Shown piece by piece: positions 27,021 to 36,074 of a stretch of DNA of 64,000 nt (the stretch's first letter is position 1; the number at the start of each line of letters is the position of its first letter). The stretch covers positions 62,001 through 126,000 of the forward strand of contig NZ_WQNI01000020.1 in the NCBI RefSeq assembly GCF_010993735.1, given 5' to 3'. Source of the DNA: Chelativorans alearensis (GTDB lineage: Bacteria; Pseudomonadota; Alphaproteobacteria; Rhizobiales; Rhizobiaceae). The translations under genes and the position numbers were made by a program. The notes under the pieces were generated by a model, which ran no database searches, was not told the DNA's origin, and saw only the letters and a list, made by a program, of their open reading frames with translations.

Positions 27021-27548
27021 TCAGTCACGCCGGAGGAGGACGTTGGGCGTGTCGCGGTAGCTGGCGTGGGCGACAACGCGAAAGCCGAGTTTTCCCGCAA
27101 GCTTGAGCGAACGCTCGTTGGCGGGATTGATGATACAGGTGAATGCCTTGGCGGGAAATCTGGCGTCGCACCAGTCGATGATGGCCCCCATCGCTTCCCG
27201 CGCAAAGCCGCGGCCGTGCCATTCGGGCAGCAGGACCCACCCTGCCTCCAGCGTGCCGTGGATGGCGGGCCGGATGTCACGGCAACGCTCCTGCACGCCG
27301 GCTTCTCCCATCAGTCTGCCGGTGCTCTTGTCCTCGATGACCCAGAAACCGAAGCCGAAGATCGCCCATATGCCGCGGTGGCGCAGGATTGCATCCCACG
27401 CCTGCTCCCGGCTGAGTGCGCCGGCCCCGCGGTTGATATAGCGGACGACCTCGGGATCGCACCACATGGCGTGGTAGGCATCGAGATCGTCCGGTCGATG
27501 CTCACGCAGGATGAGGCGCTCGGTTTCGAGCACCGGCACGCCGCTCAA
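27021..27548 (-). CDS. GNAT-family N-acetyltransferase (RimJ/RimL type)
   Basis: A protein of about 175 residues. LETERLILREHRPDDLDAYH opens it as in RimJ/RimL-type acetyltransferases. GWVLLPEWHGRGFAREAMGA carries the acetyl-CoA binding loop (Q/RxxGxA-like) and NPANERSLKLAGKLGFR the late alpha helix. No ATG fits; a TTG at 27548 overlapping the coaBC stop (TTGA) is the likely start, with GTG codons at 27539 and 27533 as alternatives. It probably shares the coaBC transcript. Acceptor unknown. Confidence 0.85.
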   Translation of the reverse strand: MSGVPVLETERLILREHRPDDLDAYHAMWCDPEVVRYINRGAGALSREQAWDAILRHRGIWAIFGFGFWVIEDKSTGRLMGEAGVQERCRDIRPAIHGTLEAGWVLLPEWHGRGFAREAMGAIIDWCDARFPAKAFTCIINPANERSLKLAGKLGFRVVAHASYRDTPNVLLRRD

Positions 27549-28780
27549 GGCTTCCGCTCCCCGCCAAGCATACTGGCGATCAGCACCGCCAGCCGCTCCG
27601 CCACGTCTTCCTTGGACATTTCCGGCCACTCCTCCACGTCCTCGCCGCTGACGAGATGGACCCGGTTGCGTTCGCCGCCCATGACACCGGAGGAGCCAAT
27701 ACCGCTGTCGTGCGAGACGTCGTTGGCGATTATGATGTCGGCGCCCTTCTTCGCCAGCTTGGCGCGGGCGTTCTCCACCACGTTCTCGGTCTCCGCGGCA
27801 AAACCGACGACGAGGCGGGGGCGCTTTTCATGGTGGCCGACGGCGGCCAGGATGTCCGGATTTTCCGTAAGGGCTAGCGCCGGCGCATCCTTGCCCTTCT
27901 GCTTCTTGATCTTTTCCGCTGTTTCGGCCTGCGGCCGCCAGTCCGCCACGGCGGCGACGAAGATGCCGGCGTCGGCGGGCAGAAGCGTCTCCACCGCTTC
28001 GTGCATCTGGCGGGCACTTTCCACGTGGACGGTCTTCACACCTTGCGGGTCGGCGATCGAGACAGGGCCGGAGACCAGATGCACGTCGGCGCCGAGCTTC
28101 GCCAGGGCGGCTGCGATCGCATGGCCCTGCCGGCCGGAGGAGCGGTTGGCGATGTAGCGCACCGGGTCGATGGCCTCATGCGTCGGCCCGGAAGTGACGA
28201 GGATCTTGCGCCCGGCAAGCGGCCTGGGCCCGGCTGCCAGCATGTCCTCGATCGCCGCGACGATCTCCAGCGGCTCGGCCATTCGCCCCTCGCCAGCCTC
28301 GCCGCCTTCGGCCATCTCGCCGCTGTTCGGCCCAATGAGGCGGATGCCGTCGCGGGACAACGTCTCGCGGTTGCGCTTGGTGGCCGGGTGCGCCCACATC
28401 TTCGGGTTCATCGCCGGCGCCATCAGCACCGGCTTATCGGTGGCCAGAAGCACCGTCGACGCAAGGTCGTTGGCAAGGCCCGTGGCAAGCTTGGCCATCA
28501 GGTCGGCCGTGGCCGGCGCCACCACGATGAGATCGGCCTCGCGCGACAGGCGAATGTGTCCGACATCGTGCTCGTCCTGACGGTCGAAGAGGTCGGTGTA
28601 AACGTGGTCGGCCGACAGCGCGCCGACGGAGAGCGGCGTGATGAACTCCTGCGAGGCCTTCGTCATGACGCAGCGCACCGCGGCCCCCCGCTCACGCAGG
28701 CGGCGGATGAGGTCGAGGCATTTGTAGGCTGCAATGCCGCCGCCGATGACGAGGAGCATGCGCTTACCGGATAGAGACAT
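27545..28780 (-). CDS. coaBC: Bifunctional phosphopantothenoylcysteine decarboxylase/synthase
   Basis: A 411-residue fusion for coenzyme A synthesis. The N-terminal flavoprotein CoaC (about 1-190) has GGIAAYKCLDLIRRL, the catalytic His in EHDVGHIRLSREADL, APAMNPKMW and later motifs. The C-terminal CoaB (about 190-411) has ILVTSGPTHEAIDPVRYIANRSSG, AAVADWRP and IIANDVS. The ATG at 28780 has AGGAGG. It is preceded by a possible leader ORF and a perfect palindrome. Confidence 0.97.
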   Translation of the reverse strand: MSLSGKRMLLVIGGGIAAYKCLDLIRRLRERGAAVRCVMTKASQEFITPLSVGALSADHVYTDLFDRQDEHDVGHIRLSREADLIVVAPATADLMAKLATGLANDLASTVLLATDKPVLMAPAMNPKMWAHPATKRNRETLSRDGIRLIGPNSGEMAEGGEAGEGRMAEPLEIVAAIEDMLAAGPRPLAGRKILVTSGPTHEAIDPVRYIANRSSGRQGHAIAAALAKLGADVHLVSGPVSIADPQGVKTVHVESARQMHEAVETLLPADAGIFVAAVADWRPQAETAEKIKKQKGKDAPALALTENPDILAAVGHHEKRPRLVVGFAAETENVVENARAKLAKKGADIIIANDVSHDSGIGSSGVMGGERNRVHLVSGEDVEEWPEMSKEDVAERLAVLIASMLGGERKP

Positions 28781-28898
28781 TAGTCCTCCTAGTGGTCTGA
28801 CCCAAACAGATGGTACCCATCTGTTTGGCGGCGGTCACACGGCAGCTTCGCCATCCGCGGGGATGAAACGGTTTGTCTTCGCCAGGTGTCGTCTGCAT
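28764..28898 (-). CDS. Possible short leader ORF overlapping the coaBC start
   Basis: A 44-codon frame from ATG 28898 (or 46 from GTG 28904) follows a strong AAGGAGGG site at 28909-28916. It ends 17 bases inside coaBC in another frame. The palindrome at 28802-28828 lies inside it. No family is recognised, and the product is rich in Arg and Thr with no hydrophobic segment. It may be a real small protein, a leader that couples translation to coaBC, or chance. Preserved signals favour some translation. Confidence 0.35.
   Translation of the reverse strand: MQTTPGEDKPFHPRGWRSCRVTAAKQMGTICLGQTTRRTNVSIR
28802..28828. repeat. Perfect palindrome in the coaBC leader
   Basis: Twelve-base arms CCAAACAGATGG (28802-28813) and CCATCTGTTTGG (28817-28828) around TAC, 21 bases before the coaBC ATG. 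There is no T-run. It could be a protein-binding operator or an mRNA hairpin near the ribosome-binding site. Confidence 0.8.
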
Positions 28899-28923
28899 CG
28901 CCACGGCGCCCTCCTTCCGCCGG

Positions 28924-28952
28924 ACTATAGGCTTGGCCCGAAACGCCCGCAA
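28924..28952 (-). promoter_or_regulatory. Candidate promoter for the coaBC transcript
   Basis: On the minus strand TTGCGG (28952-28947) and TATAGT (28929-28924) are separated by 17 bases, a sigma-70-like arrangement just upstream of the AAGGAGGG site. The rest of 28953-29116, up to the tRNA, shows nothing recognisable. Confidence 0.45.
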
Positions 28953-29116
28953 CGCGCGCAGAAGCGTGCTGCACGAGATGTCACCCGTCTCCCCAGCATG
29001 AAATGCAGCCTATGTGTCCAGAACACTGACAGCCCTGCTTCGCTAAAGCCTCGGAAGGCATCCTGCTTCGCATGACAGGCACTGCCAATCCTGCCAAGTT
29101 CGGAGAGCAGTGAGGA

Positions 29117-29206
29117 TGGCGGAGAGAGAGGGATTCGAACCCTCGATACGGTTTCCCGTATACACGCGTTCCAGGCGTGCGCCTTCAACCACTCGGCCAC
29201 CTCTCC
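29117..29206 (-). tRNA. tRNA-Ser (anticodon GGA)
   Basis: A class II tRNA of 87 bases plus encoded CCA (29117-29119). Acceptor GGAGAGG pairs with TCTCTCC, the D-arm holds GTGGCCGAGTGG, and the anticodon loop is CTGGAAC between CACGC and GCGTG. The long variable arm (TATACGGGAAACCGTA) pairs on itself, and the T-arm is GAGGG-TTCGAAT-CCCTC. The long variable arm and GGA anticodon identify serine, reading UCC and UCU codons. Confidence 0.97.
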
Positions 29207-29392
29207 GCGAACGGCGTTTGTCGCATGGCGACGTGCCGCTCCGGGGCTCATCTAGTCGAATTGATTGTGAATGCCAAGATGTCCGGCGGGCTTTTCTCCC
29301 GCCCTGCGCGCGCCTCGAATGCGTGCGGCAATTGCCAATCGCGCTCCATGCGCCTATCTCACGGGTAATCAGTGCCGCTGCCGGGTCTCGCC

Positions 29393-29716
29393 ATGCGTTT
29401 CGTGCTCCGCCTGCTTTCGATGTTCGCTCTTGCGGTCGCCGTCATCATGGCCGTGATCGACGCTACGCGTTCGATTGCCGCCGGCGAATGGGTGCTGACA
29501 CCGCTTGGCCAGAGTTGGCAGGCCACCTCGCCCGATACGTACAGTCTCGCTCAGGACACCATTGAGCGCTACACTGTGCCGGTGCTGTGGGAGCCGGTGG
29601 CGGTCTCCATTCTGGCGTTGCCGGGATGGGTGGTTTTCGCTCTCCTGGCGTTTCTCTTCTATGCGATCGGCCATCGCCGGCACCGGCAGGATATGTTTTC
29701 CTCCGCTGCGCGGTGA
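29393..29716 (+). CDS. Small two-helix membrane protein, unknown function
   Basis: A 107-residue protein. Hydrophobic segments at about 4-24 ([19 protein letters not shown]) and 68-90 ([20 protein letters not shown]) flank an extracytoplasmic loop of about 45 residues; a short basic tail follows. Small proteins of this pattern occur in rhizobia, but I do not recognise a named family. It precedes msrA by 17 bases on the same strand, so the two may be co-transcribed. The start was chosen at the first ATG before the first helix; a GTG at 29372 is possible. Confidence 0.65.
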   Translation: MRFVLRLLSMFALAVAVIMAVIDATRSIAAGEWVLTPLGQSWQATSPDTYSLAQDTIERYTVPVLWEPVAVSILALPGWVVFALLAFLFYAIGHRRHRQDMFSSAAR

Positions 29717-29733
29717 GGCCGAGGAGGCTTCTC

Positions 29734-30393
29734 ATGATCTTTCATACCTTTGAAACGAAGCTGAAGATGCCGGCGCCGGAAGAGGCGCTGCCCGGACGGG
29801 CAGAGCCCATCCCCACTGCCGACAGACATTTCGTCAACGGCAGGCCGCTTAAAGGCCCTTATCCGGAAGGCACGGAGAAGGTGTTGTTCGGCATGGGCTG
29901 CTTCTGGGGCGCGGAGAGGCTTTTCTGGCAGGTGGAGGGCGTGTGGGTGACAGCAGCCGGCTATGCTGGCGGCCTTACGCCGAACCCGACCTATCGCGAG
30001 ACGACGACGGGGCTGACCGGCCATACCGAGGTGGTACTGGTCGTCTACGACCCGCAAATCGTCTCCTTCGCCGCCCTTTTGAAGCTGTTCTGGGAAAGCC
30101 ACGACCCGACCCAGGGCATGCGCCAAGGCAACGATGTCGGCACCACCTACCGCTCGGCGATCTATGCCAGCACGCAGGCGCAGCTGGCGCAGGCACGCGC
30201 CTCGCGCGACACCTATGCGGAGGCGCTGAAAGTGTCCGGCGCCGGCGCCATCACCACCGAGATCGCCGCCGCGCCCGCGTTTTACTTCGCCGAGGCCGAG
30301 CATCAGCAATATCTGGCGAAGAATCCCGGCGGTTATTGCGGCCTCCAGGGCACGGGCGTCACCTGCCCGGTGGCGGGCGGCGCGGCCGCCTGA
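29734..30393 (+). CDS. msrA: Peptide methionine-S-sulfoxide reductase
   Basis: A 219-residue MsrA that repairs methionine-S-sulfoxide. The catalytic Cys is C56 in [47 protein letters not shown] (in part) and [11 protein letters not shown] follow. The C-terminal [13 protein letters not shown] supplies two Cys that can act as resolving residues. The ATG at 29734 has GAGGAGG. No msrB is adjacent and there is no signal peptide, so it is cytoplasmic. Confidence 0.97.
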   Translation: MIFHTFETKLKMPAPEEALPGRAEPIPTADRHFVNGRPLKGPYPEGTEKVLFGMGCFWGAERLFWQVEGVWVTAAGYAGGLTPNPTYRETTTGLTGHTEVVLVVYDPQIVSFAALLKLFWESHDPTQGMRQGNDVGTTYRSAIYASTQAQLAQARASRDTYAEALKVSGAGAITTEIAAAPAFYFAEAEHQQYLAKNPGGYCGLQGTGVTCPVAGGAAA

Positions 30394-30563
30394 GAATGGC
30401 GTTTTTGCCGGCGCCGCCCGTCACTGCAGCCGATTTCCGCACTGCCAATTTTCCACGTGAAATTTCGCGTTACCCGTGCAAGAGTGCGCGCGAGCAGGAG
30501 GAAAATCCTGCCGCGGGCGGCACGTCCGCCCAATGTCAGAGAAACCGACAGGGTGTGGATCAC

Positions 30564-31562
30564 ATGAAGCGTATCGTTCTCGGCCTTTTGGCCGCAACCG
30601 CCATGACCGCGACGGCTGTGGCCCAGGAGGAAGTCGCTCCGGCCCTCCTCTTCGATCTGGGCGGCAAGTTCGACAAGTCGTTCAACGAGATGGCCTATAT
30701 GGGCGCGGAGCAGTTCAAGGAAGAGACCGGCATCGAATATGCCGAGTTCGAAATCTCCAACGACGCCCAGCGCGAGCAGGCGCTTCGCCGCTTCGCCGAG
30801 CGCGGCCGCAACCCGATCGTGATGGCTGGCTTCACATGGGTGGAGTACCTCAACAAGGTAGCGCCCGACTATCCCGACGTCAGCTTTGCCATCATCGACG
30901 ACAGCGTCGACCAGCCGAACGTGCGCTCCATCGTCTTCAAGGAGCAGGAAGGCTCCTATCTCGTCGGCATGCTTGCCGCGATGGCGTCCGAGACCGGGAC
31001 CGTCGGCTTCGTCGGCGGCATGCAGGTACCGCTCATCGGCAAGTTCGAGTGCGGGTATGTGGGCGGCGTGAAGGCGGCCAATCCGGACGCCAAGGTCATC
31101 CGCAACTACACCGGCGATACGCCGGCGGCCTGGAACGATCCGACCAAGGGCGGCGAGATCACCCGCACGCAAATCGACCAGGGCGCGGATGTGGTCTATC
31201 ATGCGGCCGGCGGCACCGGCGTTGGCGTTCTGCAGGCGGCGGCGGATGCCGGCAAGCTTGGCATCGGTGTCGATGCCAACCAGAACTATCTGCATCCCGG
31301 CCACGTGCTCACCTCGATGCTGAAGCGCGTCGATGTGGCCGTCTACTCCTCATTCATGGATGCGATGAACGGCGAGTTCACCTACGGCGTCCAGAATGTC
31401 GGGCTGGCCGAAGACGCGGTCGGATATGCGCTTGACGAACACAACGCGGAACTGATCACCGACGAGATGGAGGCCGCGGTGGAAGAGGCCAAAGCCAACA
31501 TCATCTCGGGCGAGGTCGAGGTTCACAACTTCCTTGAAGACAATAGCTGCCCCTACTGGTAA
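30564..31562 (+). CDS. BMP-family ABC transporter substrate-binding protein
   Basis: A 332-residue periplasmic protein of the basic membrane protein (Bmp/Med) family, which binds purine nucleosides or related compounds. A signal peptide of about 21 residues ends in AVAQ with no lipobox Cys, so it is soluble. LLFDLGGKFDKSFNEMAYMG, VSFAIIDDSVDQPNVRS, GTVGFVGGMQVPLI and AAGGTGVGVLQAA are typical. The usual ATPase and two permeases are not adjacent; a terminator follows directly. Ligand unknown. Confidence 0.9.
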   Translation: MKRIVLGLLAATAMTATAVAQEEVAPALLFDLGGKFDKSFNEMAYMGAEQFKEETGIEYAEFEISNDAQREQALRRFAERGRNPIVMAGFTWVEYLNKVAPDYPDVSFAIIDDSVDQPNVRSIVFKEQEGSYLVGMLAAMASETGTVGFVGGMQVPLIGKFECGYVGGVKAANPDAKVIRNYTGDTPAAWNDPTKGGEITRTQIDQGADVVYHAAGGTGVGVLQAAADAGKLGIGVDANQNYLHPGHVLTSMLKRVDVAVYSSFMDAMNGEFTYGVQNVGLAEDAVGYALDEHNAELITDEMEAAVEEAKANIISGEVEVHNFLEDNSCPYW

Positions 31563-31586
31563 GGCAGGTTTTCCGACAGCGGAAAG

Positions 31587-31607
31587 GGGCCGTCCGCGGC
31601 CCTTTTT
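31587..31607 (+). terminator. Rho-independent terminator after the BMP-family gene
   Basis: GGGCCG (31587-31592), loop TCCG, CGGCCC (31597-31602), then five T. Confidence 0.85.
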
Positions 31608-31675
31608 CATGTCCGAAGAGCCCTCCTGATCTGGGGGACCCGAGACAGGATAAGACAACGAGGAGCTTTTCATCC

Positions 31676-33067
31676 ATGCCCGACGTCGCGCCCGTGCTCG
31701 ACCGCCTCGATGCCTCGATCGATGAAAGCCTGGAGCGCCTGTTCGCTCTGCTGACGATCCAGTCCATCTCCACGGATCCGGCCTTCGCGCCGGAATGCCG
31801 CAAGGCGGCCGTGTGGCTGGTGGAGGACCTGCGCTCGATCGGCTTTGCGGCGAACCTGCGCGAGACGGCAGGCCACCCGATGGTGGTCGCCCATCATGAG
31901 GGCGAGGGCCCGCACGTGCTTTTCTACGGCCACTACGACGTGCAGCCGGTGGACCCGCTGGCGCTGTGGGAAAGCGAGCCCTTCGCCCCGGCGCTGAAGG
32001 AAGCGGAGCCGGGCAGGAAGGTCATCGCCGCGCGCGGCTCCTCCGACGACAAGGGCCAACTCATGACCTTCGTCGAGGCCTGCCGCGCCTATAAGGCCGT
32101 GCATGGCAAGCTGCCCTGCAGGATCTCGATCCTGTTCGAGGGTGAGGAGGAATCGGGCTCGCCGTCGCTAAAACCCTTCCTGGAAGCCAATGCCGAGGAA
32201 CTGAAGGCGGATTTCGCGCTGGTCTGCGACACCGCCATGTGGGACCGCGAGACGCCGGCCATCTGCGTCGGCTTGCGCGGCCTCGTCGGCGAGGAGGTAA
32301 CGGTGAAGGCGGCGAACCGGGACCTGCATTCGGGCTTCTTCGGCGGCATCGCGGCCAACCCCATCCGCATTTTGGCAAAAGCGCTGGCCGACCTGCATGA
32401 CGAGAGCGGCCGTGTCACCATCCCCGGTTTCTACGAAGGCGTGGAGGAGACGCCGGCCGACGTGCTGAAAAGCTGGGAGGAGCTGGGCCGCACGGCCGAA
32501 AGCCTGCTCGGCCCCATCGGCCTTTCCGAGCCTGCCGGCGAGAAAGGCCGTTCGGCGCTGGAGCTCACCTGGGCGCGGCCGACGGCTGAGTGCAACGGCA
32601 TTATCGGCGGCTACACGGGCGAGGGGTTCAAGACCGTGATCCCGGCTGAGGCCTCTGCCAAGATATCCTTCCGTCTCGTGCACAGGCAGGATCCGGACAA
32701 GATCCGCGAGGCCTTCCGTACATTCGTGCGCGAGCGCATACCGGCGGACTGCTCGGTCGAGTTCGCGCCTCACGGCGGCGCGCCGGCGATCCAGCTTTCC
32801 TACGATTCGCCGCTGGTGAAGACGGCCGAGGGTGCGCTTACCGAGGAATGGGGCAAGCCTGCCGTTTCCATCGCGATGGGCGGCTCCATCCCTATCGTCG
32901 GCGACTTCCAGCGGCTTCTGGGCATGGACTCGCTGCTCGTCGGCTTCGGCCTGCCCGACGACCGCATCCACTCGCCCAACGAGAAATACGAACTCTCCTC
33001 CTTCCACAAGGGGCAGCGTTCCTGGGCGCGGATTCTCGCCGCGCTGGCGAACGGAAAGCAGCAATGA
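31676..33067 (+). CDS. M20-family metallopeptidase (dipeptidase)
   Basis: A 463-residue co-catalytic zinc peptidase. FYGHYDVQPVDPLALWESEPF carries the first ligand His-x-Asp (quoted in part), ARGSSDDKGQ the bridging Asp, FEGEEESGSPSL the catalytic Glu-Glu and VCDTAMW the next ligand. A late HSPNEKYELSSF has the last His. The lid-domain segment NRDLHSGFFGG is present. It most resembles dipeptidases of the M20A/F type acting on dipeptides or N-acyl amino acids. It overlaps the RNase D gene by four bases. Confidence 0.9.
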   Translation: MPDVAPVLDRLDASIDESLERLFALLTIQSISTDPAFAPECRKAAVWLVEDLRSIGFAANLRETAGHPMVVAHHEGEGPHVLFYGHYDVQPVDPLALWESEPFAPALKEAEPGRKVIAARGSSDDKGQLMTFVEACRAYKAVHGKLPCRISILFEGEEESGSPSLKPFLEANAEELKADFALVCDTAMWDRETPAICVGLRGLVGEEVTVKAANRDLHSGFFGGIAANPIRILAKALADLHDESGRVTIPGFYEGVEETPADVLKSWEELGRTAESLLGPIGLSEPAGEKGRSALELTWARPTAECNGIIGGYTGEGFKTVIPAEASAKISFRLVHRQDPDKIREAFRTFVRERIPADCSVEFAPHGGAPAIQLSYDSPLVKTAEGALTEEWGKPAVSIAMGGSIPIVGDFQRLLGMDSLLVGFGLPDDRIHSPNEKYELSSFHKGQRSWARILAALANGKQQ

Positions 33068-33681
33068 CAATCAGATTTCACCAACACGACCTGCCGGACC
33101 TCGCCCGCTACGATGTCGAGGCGGTGGCCATCGACACGGAGACGCTGGGGCTGAAGCCCCGCCGCGACCGGCTCTGCGTTGTCCAGCTTTCGCCGGGCGA
33201 CGGCACGGCCGACGTGGTGCAGATCGCCGCCGGGCAGAAGCGGGCGCCCAACCTCGTTGCCCTTCTGCGCAACCGGCGGATCACCAAGCTCTTCCACTAC
33301 GGCCGTTTCGACCTCGCCGTGCTCTACCACACCTTCGGCACCATGCCGCAGCCGGTCTTCTGCACCAAGATCGCCTCGCGGCTGACACGCACCTATACGG
33401 ACCGGCACGGGCTCAAGGACATCTGCTCGGAACTGCTCGGGGTCGGCCTGTCGAAGCAGCAGCAATCCTCGGACTGGGCGGCGGAAAAGCTCTCGCCCGA
33501 GCAACTCGAATACGCGGCATCGGACGTGCTTTATCTCCACCGCCTGCGCGACGTTCTCGCCGAACGCTTGAAGCGCGAGAACCGCACGCGCGAGGCCGAA
33601 GCCTGCTTCAAGTTCCTGCCGACCCGGGCGAAGCTGGACCTGATGGGTTGGGACGAAGAAGACATCTTCGCCCATAGCTGA
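33064..33681 (+). CDS. Short ribonuclease D-type 3'-5' exonuclease
   Basis: A 205-residue DEDDy exonuclease. DTETLGL (exo I), FHYGRFDLAVL (exo II) and YAASDVLYLHRL (exo III, Tyr-x3-Asp) give all four acidic residues and the Tyr. The HRDC domains of classical RNase D (about 370 residues) are absent, as in the short alphaproteobacterial version. Its ATG overlaps the M20 stop (ATGA), an unexplained pairing. The 154-base gap that follows is AT-rich and probably contains the promoter of the next gene. Confidence 0.9.
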   Translation: MTIRFHQHDLPDLARYDVEAVAIDTETLGLKPRRDRLCVVQLSPGDGTADVVQIAAGQKRAPNLVALLRNRRITKLFHYGRFDLAVLYHTFGTMPQPVFCTKIASRLTRTYTDRHGLKDICSELLGVGLSKQQQSSDWAAEKLSPEQLEYAASDVLYLHRLRDVLAERLKRENRTREAEACFKFLPTRAKLDLMGWDEEDIFAHS

Positions 33682-33835
33682 GGGGCGAGAGGCGCCTTTC
33701 TCTTCCTGAAAAAAGAAGGTGGCTTTCCTCGTATATCGCTGCATATATAACCGTTTACACAAAAACTACTGTCGTTAAGGTATCGTCAAGTATTCGCCGC
33801 TTAGGGCTGGGCAATCGCTCCCCTGAGAGGTTTTC

Positions 33836-36037
33836 ATGCGTCGCTTTTCCCCCGATACCTTGACCTCCCGGATTACCGTGGCGATCTCTCTCCTGGCCGC
33901 GTTGGCGGCCGCCCTCTTTATCGGCTTCGCCTTTCTCGCCGCGTTCAAGGCCGACGAAGCAGCCCTCGCCAAACAGAAGATCCTCGTGCGGCAAGGCCTT
34001 TCGGCATTGACGACCGCGGTGTCGCGCGAGCAGGAGAGCGTCAGCGTCTGGGACGAAGCGGTGGTGCGGACGGCCGCCCGCGACCGGCTCTGGCTTGCGG
34101 AAAACCTGGCGAGCTGGATGCACCGCTTCTTCGACCACGACCGCAGCTACGTCGTCGATTCCCGCGATAATCTCATCTTTGCAGCGCGCGCGGGCAAGGC
34201 CGTGGAACCGCCAACCTTCCTGAAGGACGAGGAAGCCGCCCGGGAGGTGATTGCGCACGTGCGGGCGCGGCTCAAGAACCGGCCCGGCGAGGATGGCGGC
34301 GAAGCCGTAATGCCGCGCTTCCAGATCGATGGCAGCGATGTTCGCGAGATCGACGGCAGGCCAGCCGTTGTCAGCGCCCGGCCTCTCCTTCCCCATTCCG
34401 AAGAGGTCAGCGTGTCCGAGGGCGAGGAGTATATCTTCGTCGCCGTGAAGTTTCTGGACGGACCGGCGAAGGAGGAGGTTGCCCATCACTCCCTGATCTC
34501 CGGCCTTCACTACGTTCCCGCGCAAAACGTCATTCCGCCGCCAGCGAATGTGCCCATCACATGGCGCAACGGGCATCGGATCGGCTATTTCATCTGGGAT
34601 GCGGACCGTCCAGGCAACACGCTTATCCGTCAGGTCGCACCGTGGGGCGCTTTTGCGCTCGTCATTGCGCTTGCGGTAGGGGGCTGGCAGGCACGCGGCC
34701 TGCGCCGCGCCTCAAGTGAACTGCATGCCAGCGAGGCGCGGGCGCGGCACCTCGCCTACCACGATACGCTCACGGCGTTGCCCAACCGCGCCCTCTTCGA
34801 AGAGCGTCTGGACGCGATCCTGCGCCGAGGCCGGCAAGGAGACGGCGAGGCAGCGCTGCTCTTTCTCGACCTCGACCGCTTCAAGAACGTCAACGACACG
34901 CTAGGCCATCGCGCCGGCGACCAGCTCATGCGCGAGGCGGCGTCCAGATTGCGGGAGACGGTGGGGAACGCGGGCACGGTTGCGCGCGTGGGAGGCGACG
35001 AGTTCGCCATCGTCATCGCATCCGACCGCGCTCATGAGACGGCCGGCGCCGTGTCGGAGCGCCTGCTGACGGCACTTACAGCCCCTTTTCATCTGGGAGA
35101 GGATATCGTGCATGTGGGCGTCAGCATCGGCGTTGCCACAGCACCGGCCGCCGCCACTTGCCGAGAAGAACTCCTGCGCAAGGCGGACATCGCCCTCTAC
35201 GAAGCCAAGAAGCGTGGCCGGGGCCGCTATCAGCTCTTCTCCGACACGATGGACGACATCGTGAAGCAGCGTCAATTGGTGGAAGCGGATTTGCGCAAGG
35301 CGCTGGCGAGCGGCGGCGAGCTCGAACTCGTCTACCAGCCTCTCCATTCGGCCGAAGGCGTGCTTACCGGCGTGGAGGCGCTGCTGCGCTGGAACCATCC
35401 CGTGCACAAGTCGATCTCGTCGTCTTTCCTGATCACCATCGCCGAGGAGCGCGGGCTCATCGTGCAGATCGGGGACTGGGCGCTTGGCGAGGCCTGCCGT
35501 ACGGCCGCACGCATTCCCGTACCATGGATCGCCGTCAATGTTTCACCCGTCCAGCTCCGCGACAGAAACTTCGCCAACCGTTGCCTCGGCATCATCGCAC
35601 AGCACAACATCGACCCGCGGCGCATCCAGGTCGAGATCACGGAAGCCGTCGTCATCGATGATCCGGAAATCGCCGGCGCCACGCTGCGCAAGCTGCGCGC
35701 GGCGGGTGTTCGCGTGGCGCTCGACGATTTCGGCACCGGTTATTCATCGATGAGCTATCTGCGGGACTATCCGCTCGACCGGCTGAAGATCGACCGCTTC
35801 TTCGTGCACGCGCTTTGCGAGGGCGCGGAGGGGCGCGCTATCGTCGCGGCGGTGATCGATATGGCCCGCGCCCTGAAGCTCGAGGTCACGGCCGAGGGCG
35901 TCGAGACTGCCGAGCAGCACGCGATGCTCAGGGACATGGGCTGCAACGAGATGCAGGGCTATCTTTTCTCGTGGCCGGTCAGCGCAGCCGTCCTTGCCGA
36001 GCGCTTCTTCCCCGTCGATTCCGAGCGGCGCGCGTAG
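33836..36037 (+). CDS. Membrane GGDEF/EAL cyclic-di-GMP protein with CHASE4-like sensor
   Basis: A 733-residue protein. A first membrane helix (about 15-38) is followed by a periplasmic CHASE4-like domain (SVWDEAVVRTAARDRLW, YVVDSRDNLIFAA; about 39-260), a second helix (about 265-283), a GGDEF domain (DTLTALPNRALF, RVGGDEFAI near 385) and an EAL domain (GVEALLRWNHP near 512, NVSPVQL, VEITEAVV, ALDDFGTGYSSMSYL, LKIDRFFV, TAEGVET, QGYLFSWP). Key residues of both catalytic domains look intact, so it could make or break cyclic-di-GMP. Many such hybrids use one activity only. Confidence 0.92.
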   Translation: MRRFSPDTLTSRITVAISLLAALAAALFIGFAFLAAFKADEAALAKQKILVRQGLSALTTAVSREQESVSVWDEAVVRTAARDRLWLAENLASWMHRFFDHDRSYVVDSRDNLIFAARAGKAVEPPTFLKDEEAAREVIAHVRARLKNRPGEDGGEAVMPRFQIDGSDVREIDGRPAVVSARPLLPHSEEVSVSEGEEYIFVAVKFLDGPAKEEVAHHSLISGLHYVPAQNVIPPPANVPITWRNGHRIGYFIWDADRPGNTLIRQVAPWGAFALVIALAVGGWQARGLRRASSELHASEARARHLAYHDTLTALPNRALFEERLDAILRRGRQGDGEAALLFLDLDRFKNVNDTLGHRAGDQLMREAASRLRETVGNAGTVARVGGDEFAIVIASDRAHETAGAVSERLLTALTAPFHLGEDIVHVGVSIGVATAPAAATCREELLRKADIALYEAKKRGRGRYQLFSDTMDDIVKQRQLVEADLRKALASGGELELVYQPLHSAEGVLTGVEALLRWNHPVHKSISSSFLITIAEERGLIVQIGDWALGEACRTAARIPVPWIAVNVSPVQLRDRNFANRCLGIIAQHNIDPRRIQVEITEAVVIDDPEIAGATLRKLRAAGVRVALDDFGTGYSSMSYLRDYPLDRLKIDRFFVHALCEGAEGRAIVAAVIDMARALKLEVTAEGVETAEQHAMLRDMGCNEMQGYLFSWPVSAAVLAERFFPVDSERRA

Positions 36038-36074
36038 AGCAGCGCCACGCAATTCCGGGCCGATACTGCGGCTC

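Noticed and set aside
36034..36070. Possible third copy of the GGAATTGC repeat after the GGDEF/EAL gene
   Set aside because: Only short pieces (TAGAGCA and CGCAATTCC) match and no stem can form; too little to call a copy.
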